From: Ceratorhiza oryzae-sativae
Taxonomy: Eukaryota > Basidiomycota > Agaricomycetes > Cantharellales > Ceratobasidiaceae
Length of the DNA stretch: 64,000 nucleotides
Assembly (NCBI GenBank): GCA_030998015.1
Contig: JARWMV010000234.1
Span: 434,001 to 498,000, forward strand
Direction: 5' to 3'
In this document: positions 24,578 to 37,700 of the stretch, in pieces
Layout: each line of letters opens with the position of its first letter
Numbering within the stretch: position 1 is the stretch's first letter
The notes under the pieces: generated by a model
Database searches by the model: none
Seen by the model: only the letters and a program-made list of their open reading frames with translations
What the model was told of the DNA's origin: nothing
Position numbers and translations under genes: made by a program

Positions 24578-24758
24578 GATGGAGTGGACAGCGCTGGAGT
24601 TGGTGAGTGCCAAGTGGCTCTCCAGCCCGGTAGTTATAGCCATTCCCAGCTGAGGGCCCATGTGAGGCTTATGGCGGTTCAATCGACGTTTGAGCTCGGT
24701 CCAAGCGCCCTGGCTGCCCATATCTGGCCCTGCCACAAACAACCTGCAAACAACTCCC

Positions 24759-27700
24759 ATGTACTTTCCAACTGCAACTGCACAGAGCTACGTCACTCGC
24801 AATCCTATCAACAATGCGCACGACGAGGTGATAGACATTTCTGCAAACGACAAGAGATTATTATTCTGTGTTCTAACTCAAGACACAATCGCCATCTGGC
24901 GAGTTCGGGTATGCCCGCTCCCATGTTTTGTAAAACAACCCATTGATAGTTGGCAGCCGGCTGTTTTATTAGCACATATATTGAGGTCAAAAATATCACT
25001 AGACGCTCACGGATTCAACAAAGTAGTGCACTGGTCTCCTGATTCGCAGCGTCTAGTTGTGTTGGTATGTTTCGAAACCACAACATCGGTTATAATACAT
25101 TTACGTGGCCATCAACCAGACTAGCACTTCTCATCTGGTTTTAATAAATGTGAACACCTTGAGCTCAAACGAGGTACCTTACGCGTCACCTCCGCTTGCT
25201 TCAAATATCCAGCTCGGGCCTGGGGAAGGATACCCACTGCCTGCAATATCGTTGAGGTTTGAAGGGGTTGTTCAGATTGATGGAAATGCAGTATGGTGAG
25301 TAACCTGCTCACCGAGCACGGTTTCTACTGAAATCAAGTTAATGTATAGCATTTCTCCGCGCGAGCCCCATATACTCTTTTCAACGGAACAGCCTGCGGC
25401 CGTTCAAACTATCCCTTGGCCCCACGTCGAGGCCGCGAACTCTGAATCAGACCCCGACAAGACCTGGTTAGGACACGACACAACGCTCGTTGGACACAGG
25501 GAGCTTCCTTGGCTCGTCAGAGCGGATGGTGCGGCTTTCGCTCTCTTTAGCCAGTTCAAGGTGGACTAATATGGCCTTATTAGTCCATGTTAATAGGATC
25601 GCCACGTCACGCGTGGGAGGTATGGAGATATGGATAACATCGGATGGACGAGCGTATTTCGTACACATGGATGCACCGTTTGTCTCTTCTCCCCGTAACA
25701 CTTCAAGCGTAGACCTATCGGCGCAAGAGGAAGCCTCAGAGAATGCACACGCCCAGGAGGTAAGTAAATCTATGGCCCAACATCGGGATAATGCTCACGT
25801 TTAGAAATATCTTCCTGCAGGGTGCTTCCATTGACACAGATGCGGGTTTACCGGGCCACTCTGACTCTGATAGACCTATTTTGAACAAACTACGATGGAT
25901 TGGCACATGCATACATGGTTACGATTCCCAAGAGCCCAGCCTTCAGAAGGCGACAAGGCATGCTCCGCGGCAATAAATACTCAATTCTCTGTCATTGCTG
26001 TCGGTACAAACAGGTAAGGGCGGGACGGATTGAACTCACAGTTAGGCTGATATTTTGTAGTGGCGCATTAATAATTTCATCATTCCCTCTGCCAGGAGTC
26101 ATTCCAAAGCATCCGCCGCCCCAACTCCGCATCCCATCTCTGGTACAGACTGGAGCTGTAACCTGCACGGAATGGACATCTGACGGGTACGTTATATCTT
26201 GCTTTCTCCAGAGCCCTGACCTTAACGCGCAACTAGGTACGCGTGTGCTGTGGGTTGGGAGCGGGGGTGGAGTGCGTGGAGTGTTGGGGGGAGATGTCTT
26301 TGCTGGGCAGTTGGTATGGAGAGTGTTGGGACTGGTATTGGTATGGACGATAGCGGGTACAGTCAACACATAATAAGTGGAATAGTACCATAACGGAATC
26401 GTCAACAGGCGACAAGACGCATTCATGTTTGGTATCAAGACCCTGGTATGTGATTTGGCTGAACATTGACTTCTATGCTAAGTATGAGGCAGTTCTGGAA
26501 TCCTGGAAACACAGACCTGTGGGTACTAGCCTCCGATATCAGGGACAATCAAGGCCAGGATCGCACCGAGTTAGCTTCATTGTTCTCTATTCCGTTTGTG
26601 AAAAGCGCCATCACGGGTCAACATTCGCCAGTAAGCTTATTTCTGCTACTAAGTTGTATCATGTATCTGCATGCTATACAGGATAACACGCGATACGCGT
26701 TTCTTCAAATGGATGACCGCGTCTTGGTATACCGTGGGGCAGACCAACCGGATATGAGTGTGATAAATCCCGAGTCAGATGTATGGCAACACATTCGTGT
26801 AAGTCTTCGCGAGCCCCGGATCCATTGGTTGCTAACATTTTACATCAGGTCCCTGCTGAATACTTAGCATATAACTGGCCGATTAAGAGCGCATCCATTG
26901 CACCAGATGGGCGCCTGATTGCTGTCGCTGGCCGTCGAGGTTTAGTGCACTACAGCGCCGCTTCCGGCCGCTGGAAACGGTTCATGGACCCAAAGCAAGA
27001 GCAGGCGTTTGCCATCAAAGGGGGAATGGTCTGGTTTCACCACGTTCTTGTAGCCGCATGTGCCGTTGGCAAGTCGTACCAGGTGTGCATCGTTGAAATT
27101 CAAGCTACTTATACCTCTAGCTGAGACGAGTTTAGGTTAGACTATTTTCGCGCGATCTAGAACTGACGGCACAAAACATCTTGCACCGCGAGGTTTTCGT
27201 TGCCCCGATCATATTGCTGTCACTTATCGATAGCAACTCTTTATTGGTATACACCGCGGACAACACCCTATTCCATTTCCTCATACTTCCTACTCGCGAC
27301 TCAATATCAATGCACCTATGTGGCAGCATAAGCTTCGATGGCATAGTAGCAGTTCCCGGCGTGGTACGGGGCATGAGCTGGATGGTTCCAAAGGAGCATA
27401 GAGGTGAGCTACTAACAACCAGCCGATCGGCATGATTTAACCATCGGTTGAAGAGATGGGCGACCCCGCCAACGACCTAACAGTTGCGACCGTGCTACTC
27501 CTGGTCGGTGGGCGACTTGTGCTTTTGAAACCACAAAAGGTTTTATTCGATTTGTCCAAGTACAACTGCATCCCATCTTACAAGACGGTTCGCAGACTGC
27601 ATCAGACGAGGTTCGATATGACATGCAGATTCTAGCGGACCGAATCGAATTTTGCTGGGTTCACCTAGAGGGCATCGGTACCTTGGAGAATTCGTTGTGG

Positions 27701-28670
27701 GGCTATGACGGCCGAGGTATCCGACTGTGGCTCGATACACTTACGCTAGAGACTCCTAGCAGTGCGCCAGCTGTTGACATGGTCCAGGTTGCTGAGAGTG
27801 TACAAGAGAGTGTGAACATCCCGCTTTCATTCTATCCGCTGTGTGAGTTGGTGTTTGCTTATAAGTCCCCGACCATCTCATCCTTAGGGAGTGTAGCTGT
27901 GTTGATGGACAAAGGCATTATCATCGGCGTTGAACACGAAATAGCCACTAGAGGGTCACTTCCATTTGTTATGTTCAGACTAGCTCCAACGGTATGCCAA
28001 CAAACCTCGAGATGGTATCGTGTATTTCAGCTAATCGACTGATAGACCCACCTGTTCTTGCATCATGTGCTTGAATACCACCTCACCCGCGGCCACATCC
28101 AAGAAGCCGTCCAATTTGCAACACACTACAAGCACCTGGTGTTCTTTGCCCACGCACAAGAGGTCTTATTGCACAATGTTCTTGAGTCCGAGTGTGATCG
28201 CTTGGTTGCAGAACCTACTCCCTCGGATATGGTGCCCGTACTACCTTCGGTGGTAGAATTTTTGGATCATTTTGACACTTCCTTGGAAGTAGTTGTTGGG
28301 TGTGCTAGAAAAACTGAAATGGCCCGGTGGAGTCATTTGTTCAACGTCGTCGGAAACCCTAGAGATCTCTTCGAGGTGCGTATATGCGTTTCTGTTGGAC
28401 CGCTGGGCTTATAACTATACCTCGGTATTTCAGCTTTGTTTGAGGAAGAATTCTCTGAAAGTTGCAGCTTCTTATCTATTAGTTCTTCATACGTTGGACG
28501 AGCTCGACGAGAGCCACGAGGATGTCATACGGCTTTTACAAAAGGCTGTCGATGCTAAGGAATGGAACTTATGCAAGGATATTTTGAGGTTCTTACAGTC
28601 GGCAGATGAAAGCGGAATAGCACTTCATAAAGCGATTTCTACAACTAATCTGCTTTCTTCTGATATCTAG
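24759..28670 (+). CDS. RIC1: Ric1, subunit of the Ric1-Rgp1 Ypt6/Rab6 exchange factor
   Basis: Start MYFPTATAQSYVTRNPIN is the usual Ric1 opening, followed by WD40-like strands (LFCVLTQDTIAIWRVR, HWSPDSQRLVVLTSTSHLVL, GMEIWITSDGRAYFVHM, DGYACAVGWERGWSAWSVGG). The C-terminal half is the alpha-solenoid RIC1 domain (FLHHVLEYHLTRGHIQEAVQ, EVVVGCARKTEMARWSHLFN, LRKNSLKVAASYLLVLHTLD). Ric1 with Rgp1 activates Rab6 in endosome-to-Golgi traffic. An apparent stop near 26390 is removed by an intron at 26357-26408. At 27535-27538 the frame changes by one base: GGRLVLLKPQK must run into a frame giving VQLHPILQDGSQTASDEVRY. One missing A in CAAAAG explains it. The alternative is a 53-nt intron from 27508 that would delete the conserved GGRLVLL strand. 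Confidence 0.9.
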
Positions 28671-28775
28671 TTTAATTGATAATATTGTGTATAGTCAACG
28701 TGTACATGGGTATGGTATATCAACAGTAGATCGTGGGATCATGAACGGCCGTTGGTGAATGAAGCTCTGGCTCGT

Positions 28776-31700
28776 CTAACCTCCAGCAGTCAGGCATACT
28801 GCCCGCAAGGAAAAGATGTGGCTCGAATCCGCAAATGGCAAATTGACCGTGAACAACACGTCACTGCGATCTTCATTCAAATAGACTGGTAAGTTGATAT
28901 GGGAGTCGAGGGAGTTATTGGACTGCTCTACTTGCACCCAGCGTAAAGATGTAGATTCGAGCTTGATTGTCTCGCCAGAATTGATCGCAAGTCGACCGTC
29001 GATCCACGAGGCCCCTTCCAACAACAAACCTACAATATGGATTAGGTAGGTATATATACGTTAGGAAGGCGACTGACCTTGAACTGCAAATGCCCCTCTG
29101 CTCGCCTCTTGGCCGACATCGAGTTTTAGTGTCAGAGTCTCAAGGGACCAAGAGTTGTGATGGGCCACTGCTTGTCGCGTTGCTGTAACATAGGCCTCTG
29201 GGAAGAAAAGACCACCAAGCCAAACGCTGATGTGGTCATAAGTCTGGGTCTTTGTGATGTCTTCTAGCTGTACCAATCGCTGGGCTAAATTCGAAATCCA
29301 CTGGGAAACAGCAATACCACGCTTCACTTTGTATCGGCGCCAGTGATCGGGCACAGTAGCTATACTCGGGGTTAGCGCGTTGCTATTGTGCACACTAGCT
29401 CCACACACCTTTCGTCAGATGATTCAACAAATTTCGCAGATGGTTCGTCTGTTTCAGTGAACCCTCGCAGACCTTAATGACGTCTGACAAGTCTTTCCGG
29501 ACTTGTGCAAGTAGCTTGCGACCGACAGCTGTTTCACGCGAGAAGAAGCGGTATAGAGGGTCTTCTGCTCCCCCAGTGGCCATGTTGGACAAGTTCTAGT
29601 AGAAAGTCGTATGGATCAACACATGCGTTGATTCAAACTTAAGTGTGTGCAAACCTCAGGCAGTTCTTTCAGCCACTCCTGGCAGTGCTGATGCAGCGTG
29701 CGCATCCATGCTGGTTGCTGACTCGCGCTCTTCGTTGACGATCGGTTCCCGGGGGTAGCTTCGTCGTCGTCGTCGGCAAGAGTACGCATCTTGCGGAGTT
29801 TTCCAAGCATGGCATTCCCTGGAAGAGAAAGTGGTTAGATCAAGCTGAATAGGCATAGCAATAAATCAATAAATTAGCTACCTTGGGTGATCGCGATGAC
29901 GGTCTCCGCAGTCGGTGGCAAGCTAAGCCATGATGTTGGCTCTCGTTCTGGGAGCGCATCGACCCAAGACGCAAAGTGCTCAAGCTTCGTTCCTTCTGGA
30001 ACACTCAAAACCTGATCAGCACTAGTCCGAGGGACAAGGTCGAAATCAACATCATATGATTTTGGGGTAAAGAGTCCATCCACAAACGAGTCCAGGACAC
30101 GTTGGTCGAAGTCACTGTCGACGCGACCGCCATATACGGATTGCTTAACCAGGGTTCGAACCGCTTCCCAAGGAATAGTGGCAGGGTCGATATTTGTCTT
30201 GCCTCGAGCAGTGGAGCCAAGCCAAGTGTCGATGGTGAGGAAGGCTGAGGCAAGGTCAGAGTCGTTAAAATCGTACGTTTTACTCCATCCCAGCGGCACA
30301 TAACGAAGGCGCTCTTGCACCACAGCATGGAACCATGACAGGAGGAAATACAGACGGGCTTTCTCTGCGGGGCCTTGCGACAGGCGGGCTGGCGAGATGT
30401 TCTTAAACGAATCAAGAAGATTAGCCTTGATACCTGGGGGTGGCTCGTTCATGAAAATCCTAGATTGACGCAGGATATTGACGGGAATAGCAGGATTAGC
30501 CTCCATGGTCAAGAAGAGGCGGAAGTTGCGGTGGGGATTGAGATTCTGAAGCCGCTTTTCGAGAGCACTCAACCATGAGGGAGCGAGATGTACATTCTTG
30601 AGGAGCACCCAGGTGCCTTGGCGAGCGGCGAATGCAATAGCCTCATCCGCCTGCGAGAAGCCTTCCTGAGAGCCCATAGCTACTGACTTGTGACGAACCC
30701 CTTTTGCCTGAACAAGGTTCTCAACTCGATAGCTTGCGTCATAGCCTGCAACGGAAACTAGTGCGAGGGGCGTAGAGGGCTGAACTTCGTCGCTGGTAAC
30801 TGTGCCTAGGTCGTATGTTGCTTGAGCGGCGAGGTCCTTCTCGAAGATGAGCCCGGTGAACAGGGCGGTTGCTTGAAGCAGGCGGTCCGGACGGAAGCAC
30901 TTGATAAGCAGCATATGGCGGACAGCTTTTGCTACGGCTGTGCGGGGGATAAACTAAGTAAATACTGGTTAAAAATCAGGGTAGAACTTACGAGAGAGAG
31001 TATCTGGCCAAGGCCAAGGAATAGACTTTTCTGGAGCGCTAGCAGTGAGGAATGTAGCCCATTCCTCACCGTTTTCTGCGATATGGTTCTCTACACCCTG
31101 GAAGACACCTTGCTTCGAAAATATTGCCAGTCGTGCTTGCTGATCTTCTGAAAGCAGTCCACCGCCAATTGAGGTCGTTTTCGAACTTGATACATCCGCG
31201 CTTTCAAGCAGCAGCTCCAGGTCGTCCGAAATTGCCTGGTTATCTTCACCTCGAAGTTTGATTTGAGCAAGGAGGACAGCAAGCACGATGTGGTCCTTGT
31301 GCAAGAGTGCGCGGGAGGTCCTTTTGTAGACCATTAAAAATAGGTCCTCTGTCAAAATTTCCAGCCGGCGTTGGTGATCCGTTACTTTTGTCAGATTAGG
31401 GTTGTTGTGGAGGACATGGTCGAAAATGTCGAGGAAGAATCGCAAGGAGAATTGGTAGAAATAGTTGACCAAGTTGAGCTGTTCGAGAACAAAGAAGACA
31501 GCACTGCAGGCTTGAGCCAAAGGAAGATATTCAGCTGTGACTTGTTCGACTTCTCTCATAACAACATCCGTTTCCTCGACTTTGCGTGTGATCTCTGCTG
31601 CTTCCTTTTTGAGCGTTTCCAGAGTGTCAATGACCTTATCGTCGTCCAATATATTACCGGTCGATTCGTTAAGAGCTTGCAGCAAGAGCTTTTCTAGCGT

Positions 31701-34700
31701 TCGAAGACGGAGTCTAAACTCGCCTTGAACCTTCATCAAGTCTTTGCGCTTGCGATCGGTATCAGGCCGCTCTGTCCGGAGTACTTGATCCAAGGATTGG
31801 CTTTGAAGACTGCTCCTAGTCATTGTGAAGTTGACGAACGTGACTCGGCTGCAGATATCGGGGGAAAATTCAACCGAAGGGTCTCGGGTTGAGAGGAACA
31901 TGGTAAAAGCAGGGGAAAAATCGATATCCTGGCTGCCGAGTCGAATCAATACTCGTCCACCAGTGCGCCGTATTTCCTTGTTTAGGACAGCATTCAGGAT
32001 TGGGTCAAGCCGCTCGACGTCCTGAATAAGAATTGGGTTGCCGAAGCGCAGCGCACTCTCAAGAACTTTCAGGAATGCTTCGTCAAGGAAGCTCGTCACT
32101 GCGATTTTCTTCTCCTTATACTCGTTCAGCAAGAAATTGGTTGCTTGCCCGGTAGGATCGATGATGAGAGGGTACCGATTGAATCGTTTGAGCATGATCG
32201 CATTCTCGGTGCATAAGTTATCTGAAGGTAGGCCTTTCGACTGCCAGCTGAGGCGGTCGTCGGCTGTTGAGAGATATTCGGGTAACGCAAGTTCGGCCTT
32301 GTACTTGATCCCTGCGTCAGACAAGTGAGCACACCACTCTTGCCACATAACTTCGCGGTAATGTTGGTCGAAAAAGCCGCCATATGCGAGGAAAGCCGCA
32401 GAAAGTAGGACGTCGCCGACGATAGTGCTCATCTCGGTATCAAATGTGCGACTCCCTTCCTCCCAGCGCGATTTCTCAGACGACAGACTTCCCAGCAACG
32501 TCATACTGCGGTCAACCTTGGTTTGAACACGCTCCATCTCGGCCTTGATAGCCTGTACTTCGCTGATTAGGACGGCATATTCTCGTTTGTAGCGATCAAT
32601 GCTAGCTTCGAGTTCTTCGATCATCTTGATGATTGTGGTGGCCGACTGCTTGGTATTTTCAGCTTTCCGTTCGAGTTCCTCGACTTCGTTCCGCAAGGGC
32701 TCGACTTTGTCCAAGATTTCCGAGAACCGCACTTGAGCAACGACCCATTTGACGAGTGGTCCACATGCTCTCGAAGCGCGATTCACGGTCTCGAAATTGA
32801 ATTCTGGCTTCGATAGGTAATCCCTTTTCATCTGCTCGCGGAGTGATCCCGTCATCTGACGGTTTGTGTCGAAGTTGACGATGTTGAGAATGAAGTCCTC
32901 CCGACGAATGATACCCTGCACGGTTCGCCAGCTATCAATTTTGTTCCCTAGGATTGTGCATACTGACTCCATGGCCATCTTTACTGCGGCTGGAGGATTA
33001 GCCATTGCACGGACTTCCGTCAAGTGCTGTCGCTTGATGTTGCTGACCGCTGCCTGAGCTTCGACAACAGCGGGTTCTGCGTCTGCAAGGTCGGCCATGA
33101 CAACTCGTCTGCGTTCTTCAATTTGTTTATCCTGCTCAACCAACGCAGCCTGGATCTGGATTGATGACGCTTTCTTCGCTTCAGCTTCTTGTTGATCAGT
33201 GACCATGCGTTTGAGTTTCTCGTTGGCCTCCTCGTCCTTGGCTTGCAGCTGTGTTCGCTTGATCGCAAGGCTTTTGCGGAGGTCCTCAACCTGTGTAACT
33301 GTATCCCGGAGCTTATCGAGCCCAACATGAAGATGACGTTGTTGTTCTTCGAGCTCGTCACGCTTTTCATTGTAAAGGCGAACGTAGTGGTGCAGGCTGC
33401 GGAATATTTAATACGGGATGAGAACAGGAAGTCATTGGAACTCACAAGTCGAGGTAATGCCTTGGTGTAACGTGATTGTATCGTCCTTGCCTCCGACTGA
33501 GTCGCTGGTTAACTTCGTGTAACGAAAGGTGAACATGAACCAGAGCGTTGACGATAGCGGCTCGATGTGTTGGTGGGAGCTCTAGATGCCGATAAGCGAT
33601 GGGGAAGTTAAGAGGAGCGGCATACGATGGAAGGTCGAGATCCAGCGTGTTGGTGAATTCTTGGCCGACTTGGTAGAACGCCTGGTCTGGCCAGTCGCCG
33701 AACCAGTCGAGTACACATCGATTGAAAAGCGCAGGCGAAGTAGCAGCGCGAGACGCAAGGCCGTTTTCAGGAGGGTTCATCGTGAAGACAACATGCAGGT
33801 TTTTCGCGACTTGTTGCGTAAACCAGCGATAAAGTTCTTCGTGCGAATCTAGCATAAGACCGTCTCGTTGCGATCCTTCCTTGCAAGCAGTCATTAACGC
33901 GGCGTGCTCGTCGCCCTCGAAGAGACCCGGCACTTCGGCGTTGGCCAGAAGCGTATTCATACGTTCGAGGAATCCTGAGTCGAGCACGTTCGATTCATCC
34001 ATAATGAAGCAGATCTTTTCACCCTTGCACCCAGCCCGCCGCAGAACGGTGCGCAGATCTTCGTCGAAATCATCGCCAGTGTATTTGTTAGATACTTTAA
34101 TCTGGAATACGCTGAGTCCATTCATCCACGCGACGAATCGCGATAATGTTGTCTAACCATTCCAATCAGAAAATGAACAATGATAAAGCAAGAAATGGAC
34201 ATACTTTTCCACTACCGCTGACACCAATCAATAGCAAGTGGCCCTGAACTTGGCGGAAGACACGGTCGATCCGAAGGACGTGATCAAGCACATCGTTGAA
34301 CAAAACAAGTTGAACGTCCAGCTCCTCTTCATGGAAAACACGTAGGCGCGCTTTAGTGTACTCCCGCAATTGTTCTCGCTCGACGGGGACGTAGAACCGA
34401 GAGGTCCAGTTCGAGAAGAGAATAGGGCGCGACAACGCTTCTTCCTTGTTCAAAGTAGGGAAGTGCTGCAACGCACACGCATCAATGTTCTCGTCAGTCC
34501 AAGTTCGCTCCTCTTCTGTAACAAGCCTATCTTGGAATAACCGAAGAGCCTCGTGTGCCCATACTCGAACGAGGCCTTCCGCGGAAAGCATCTCCAACGG
34601 CCGGATAGCCTCGTAAATACCACGGACCCAGCGAGTAAGTTCACGGGGACTGTATACATAATGGGCTTGGGCATCGGTAGTGAAACGCTTTTGAGAGGCC

Positions 34701-37700
34701 AAATAAAATTCGACCATGGCGTCTGTGAGAGGCTCGGCGTATTGGCGCAAATTCGGAAGCACTTTGAGCAAGCCACGGGAATAAGTTCCATAGATTTGTT
34801 TGAGCGATACCTCGCCTGGATAGTCGACCATGACAAGGGGGGCATGTCGCAGGAAGCGATGGCTAAGTGGGACACGACCGGGGTCGGTGGGAGGGTTGCA
34901 AGCGCCAACGAACTGGATCCGCTCAAGTTTAACCCAAGCCATATCTGAAGTGCGATAGAATCCTCCACATTCGACAAGCTGGCGTAGGAAAGAAATAACA
35001 CGTTGAGTTCCGTACTTATCAGTCGCAGGCAGGTTGATTTCATCGCAGAACAGGACAAGCCAGCGACCGATCTGCACTGGCGCAAGAATCACGCCGTTGG
35101 GGGTCTTTCGGAATTCGCAATACTGCTCAAACGTCTTGAGGATAAGCTCGGGTGTTGTGGCACTCGAGAAGTTAAGACCAACAACCTCAAGGTCTGGGAG
35201 TTTGCGCAGAGCGCTAAATAGTGTCATCGTCTTTCCGGAGCCAGGAGGGCCACAAAGCATCAATGGCTTGTGCTCCGACAACCAGGAGTAGAGCACCTCT
35301 TCGTGACGGACCGTGTCCATCGTTGGTACAACGACGTCCGAAGCGGTGACGGCCTGGGCGTCGATTTCAATAGACGGCACACGGCCTTGCCAAGCAACCC
35401 ATTCGCCCGTCGCGACTTGGACATCGTAGTCGATAAGAGAGCTTCCAGGGAGCAAGGGAGGAAGGTCGACACCGGTTTGACCACGTAGGAAGTCGCCCAT
35501 CTGTGCACGTAGATCGAGTTTGGCATCACCAGTGAACGCCCAAATGATGTTAGCTAACAACCGCTTTGAGACGTATTGTTCAACACGCTCGTGGGTGAGG
35601 GGGAAATCGGGATGTTGGTTGTTGTACTCAACCACGTTGCGGACGGTTTTGTTGATGAGAGAGAAAAGCGTATTCAGCGCCCGGGTCGCAGTAAAGTCCA
35701 TAATGTGATCGACCGATTCGGCGAATTGGAGGGAGAGCTCGACAAGGCCTTCAGGTACAAAGAATGGCTCAAGAATCTTGACAATCGATCTCTGGACCGC
35801 GACTGAAGGCGGTGTTGAATCATCGGTGGACGTTACATCCAAGCGACGTGCAGGTGTCTCGATTGAATCCTCGTCATCAGCGTCGAGGGCCGAAGAAGAG
35901 AGTGTGTTGAGGTAATGACGGCAGACCATCTGCGGATCGACGGTGTCTTCGCTGAACCAAATCATACCGCAACGACTGACTGTTGCGAGGGTAGCATACT
36001 TCAGGTGTTCGACTTCAAACATGATGCGGACGTTGGGTGGGAGATTCAAACGCTCGCCATTGGGTAATGTAAGGAGCTTATTGTCATCGAGAACGCTGTT
36101 TCGAGTGATGAGCTATTATCCAAGAGCTTTAACCTCCGAAATACACTGACCTATTCAAATTTTCAACCCACTCGGGATCCACATCGCCGTCGAAGATAAT
36201 CCAATGCCGTTTCCCGCTCTCTCCACGCACATCATCTACAATCTTGCGCAAAATGTGTGTGAACAATCCATCATTCCATTCGCGAGTGGTAGGATCCAGG
36301 GTTCCATAAAGAGCATCCTTGTGGATAGCTTTAGGATCGATAACGTAGGCGACTCCTTCAATACCATCGAAGCGCTCGAGAGCGGAGAGCAAAACTTTCC
36401 AGGCGTTCGTCTTTCCACTTCCCGAGGGACCAACCATCATCAGACCGTGTTGGATCTTCTGGATTTGATACAATTGAAGAATCTTGGCAATCCATTTTTC
36501 GCCGGTAACCAAGTTTCGTTCAGCGCATACAGTCCGTATATGCTCACGAAGAGCGTCGAGATCAACAGGCACATAGTCTATTCCAGGGAAGACATCCGCC
36601 AGCAAACTAAATCAACTAGTGTTTACCCAAATATTCATTCGGATTAATAAAGCTTGCTTACCTTGTCAGCAACGGAACGTCATCAGCGACCAACTTCGGA
36701 ACAATCGTCTCCGTAACACTCTGGATCAGTATGAGCTGCTCAGAGTATACATCCGATAGTCCAGCAGCGGATTCACTTGAGTCGGCTGCCGCCCGCAGTG
36801 ATTGAAGGCGTTCGCGCTTGAGAATACCAGCACTAGCTAACACAGCCTTCAACGCACGCAGACCGAAATCGTAATGCGGTTGCGGAGAGAGTTGTTCGGC
36901 ACAAAGATTGAAGAATGGGACGATTTTGGAGGCTAGTGTCTCGGCAGTGCGGAAACCTTGTGAGAAGAGCATGACCTGAGCAATAAGCTCACGATCAGGG
37001 CGTGTCATGGCCATGCTAAAAGCAACGTCTATCAAGGCTTGCATTTTCAAGAACACAGAGCTAACTTACGGTCTGAAGAGCTTGGTGAGATTGGGGGGCA
37101 ATTGGGAGCGACCAGCATAGTTGGGATTAGTTGTAATGAAGATACCTAGTTCCAGAAAATATGAGAAAAAAGGCACAGGTGCGTGCTACTGCAGCACTCA
37201 CCGAGATTCTTGTTGACGCGCAAAGTCTTTCCAACAAGCTCAATCTCTGCCTGAGGGTTGTTGACCAGCGCAGCCAATCCCTGCTGGATGGTCTGAACTT
37301 GCTGCGACACCGCACTCAAGATCCTCTCCTCCAAACGGTTAAACTCGTCGAAACACCCCCAGGCTCCAACCTGACAGAGTCCAACAAAGATACGACCCAT
37401 CGCCTGGAAGTCGAATGTCTCGTCACAGCAAAAGACAAGCACGAATCGCCCAAGTTGGACGCCAAGTGCCTTGACCGACTCGGTCTTTCCTGTCCCCGCA
37501 GGCCCGAAGGGTGCACCTCCTAATTGCGTGTCTAGTGCTTGAGTGAGAGTAAGGTAGCATCGATCCGTGAGTGGGGTCTGCACGAGGCGATCGGGAACAC
37601 CAAGGTACTCCCAGCCATACGGGAACTCGGCGTTGGCCGCTCGGACGCTGAGACACGCGAGTGGTCGGAAGTGGTACGATCGAGGTAGAAACGCATCTGA

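Noticed and set aside
26357..26408. Apparent stop and frame change in RIC1
   Set aside because: A normal 52-nt intron (GTACAG...CAACAG) joins GMDDSG to RQDAFMFGIKTL.
32038..35488. Many plus-strand frames opposite the dynein gene
   Set aside because: They are antisense shadows of a strongly conserved minus-strand coding sequence.
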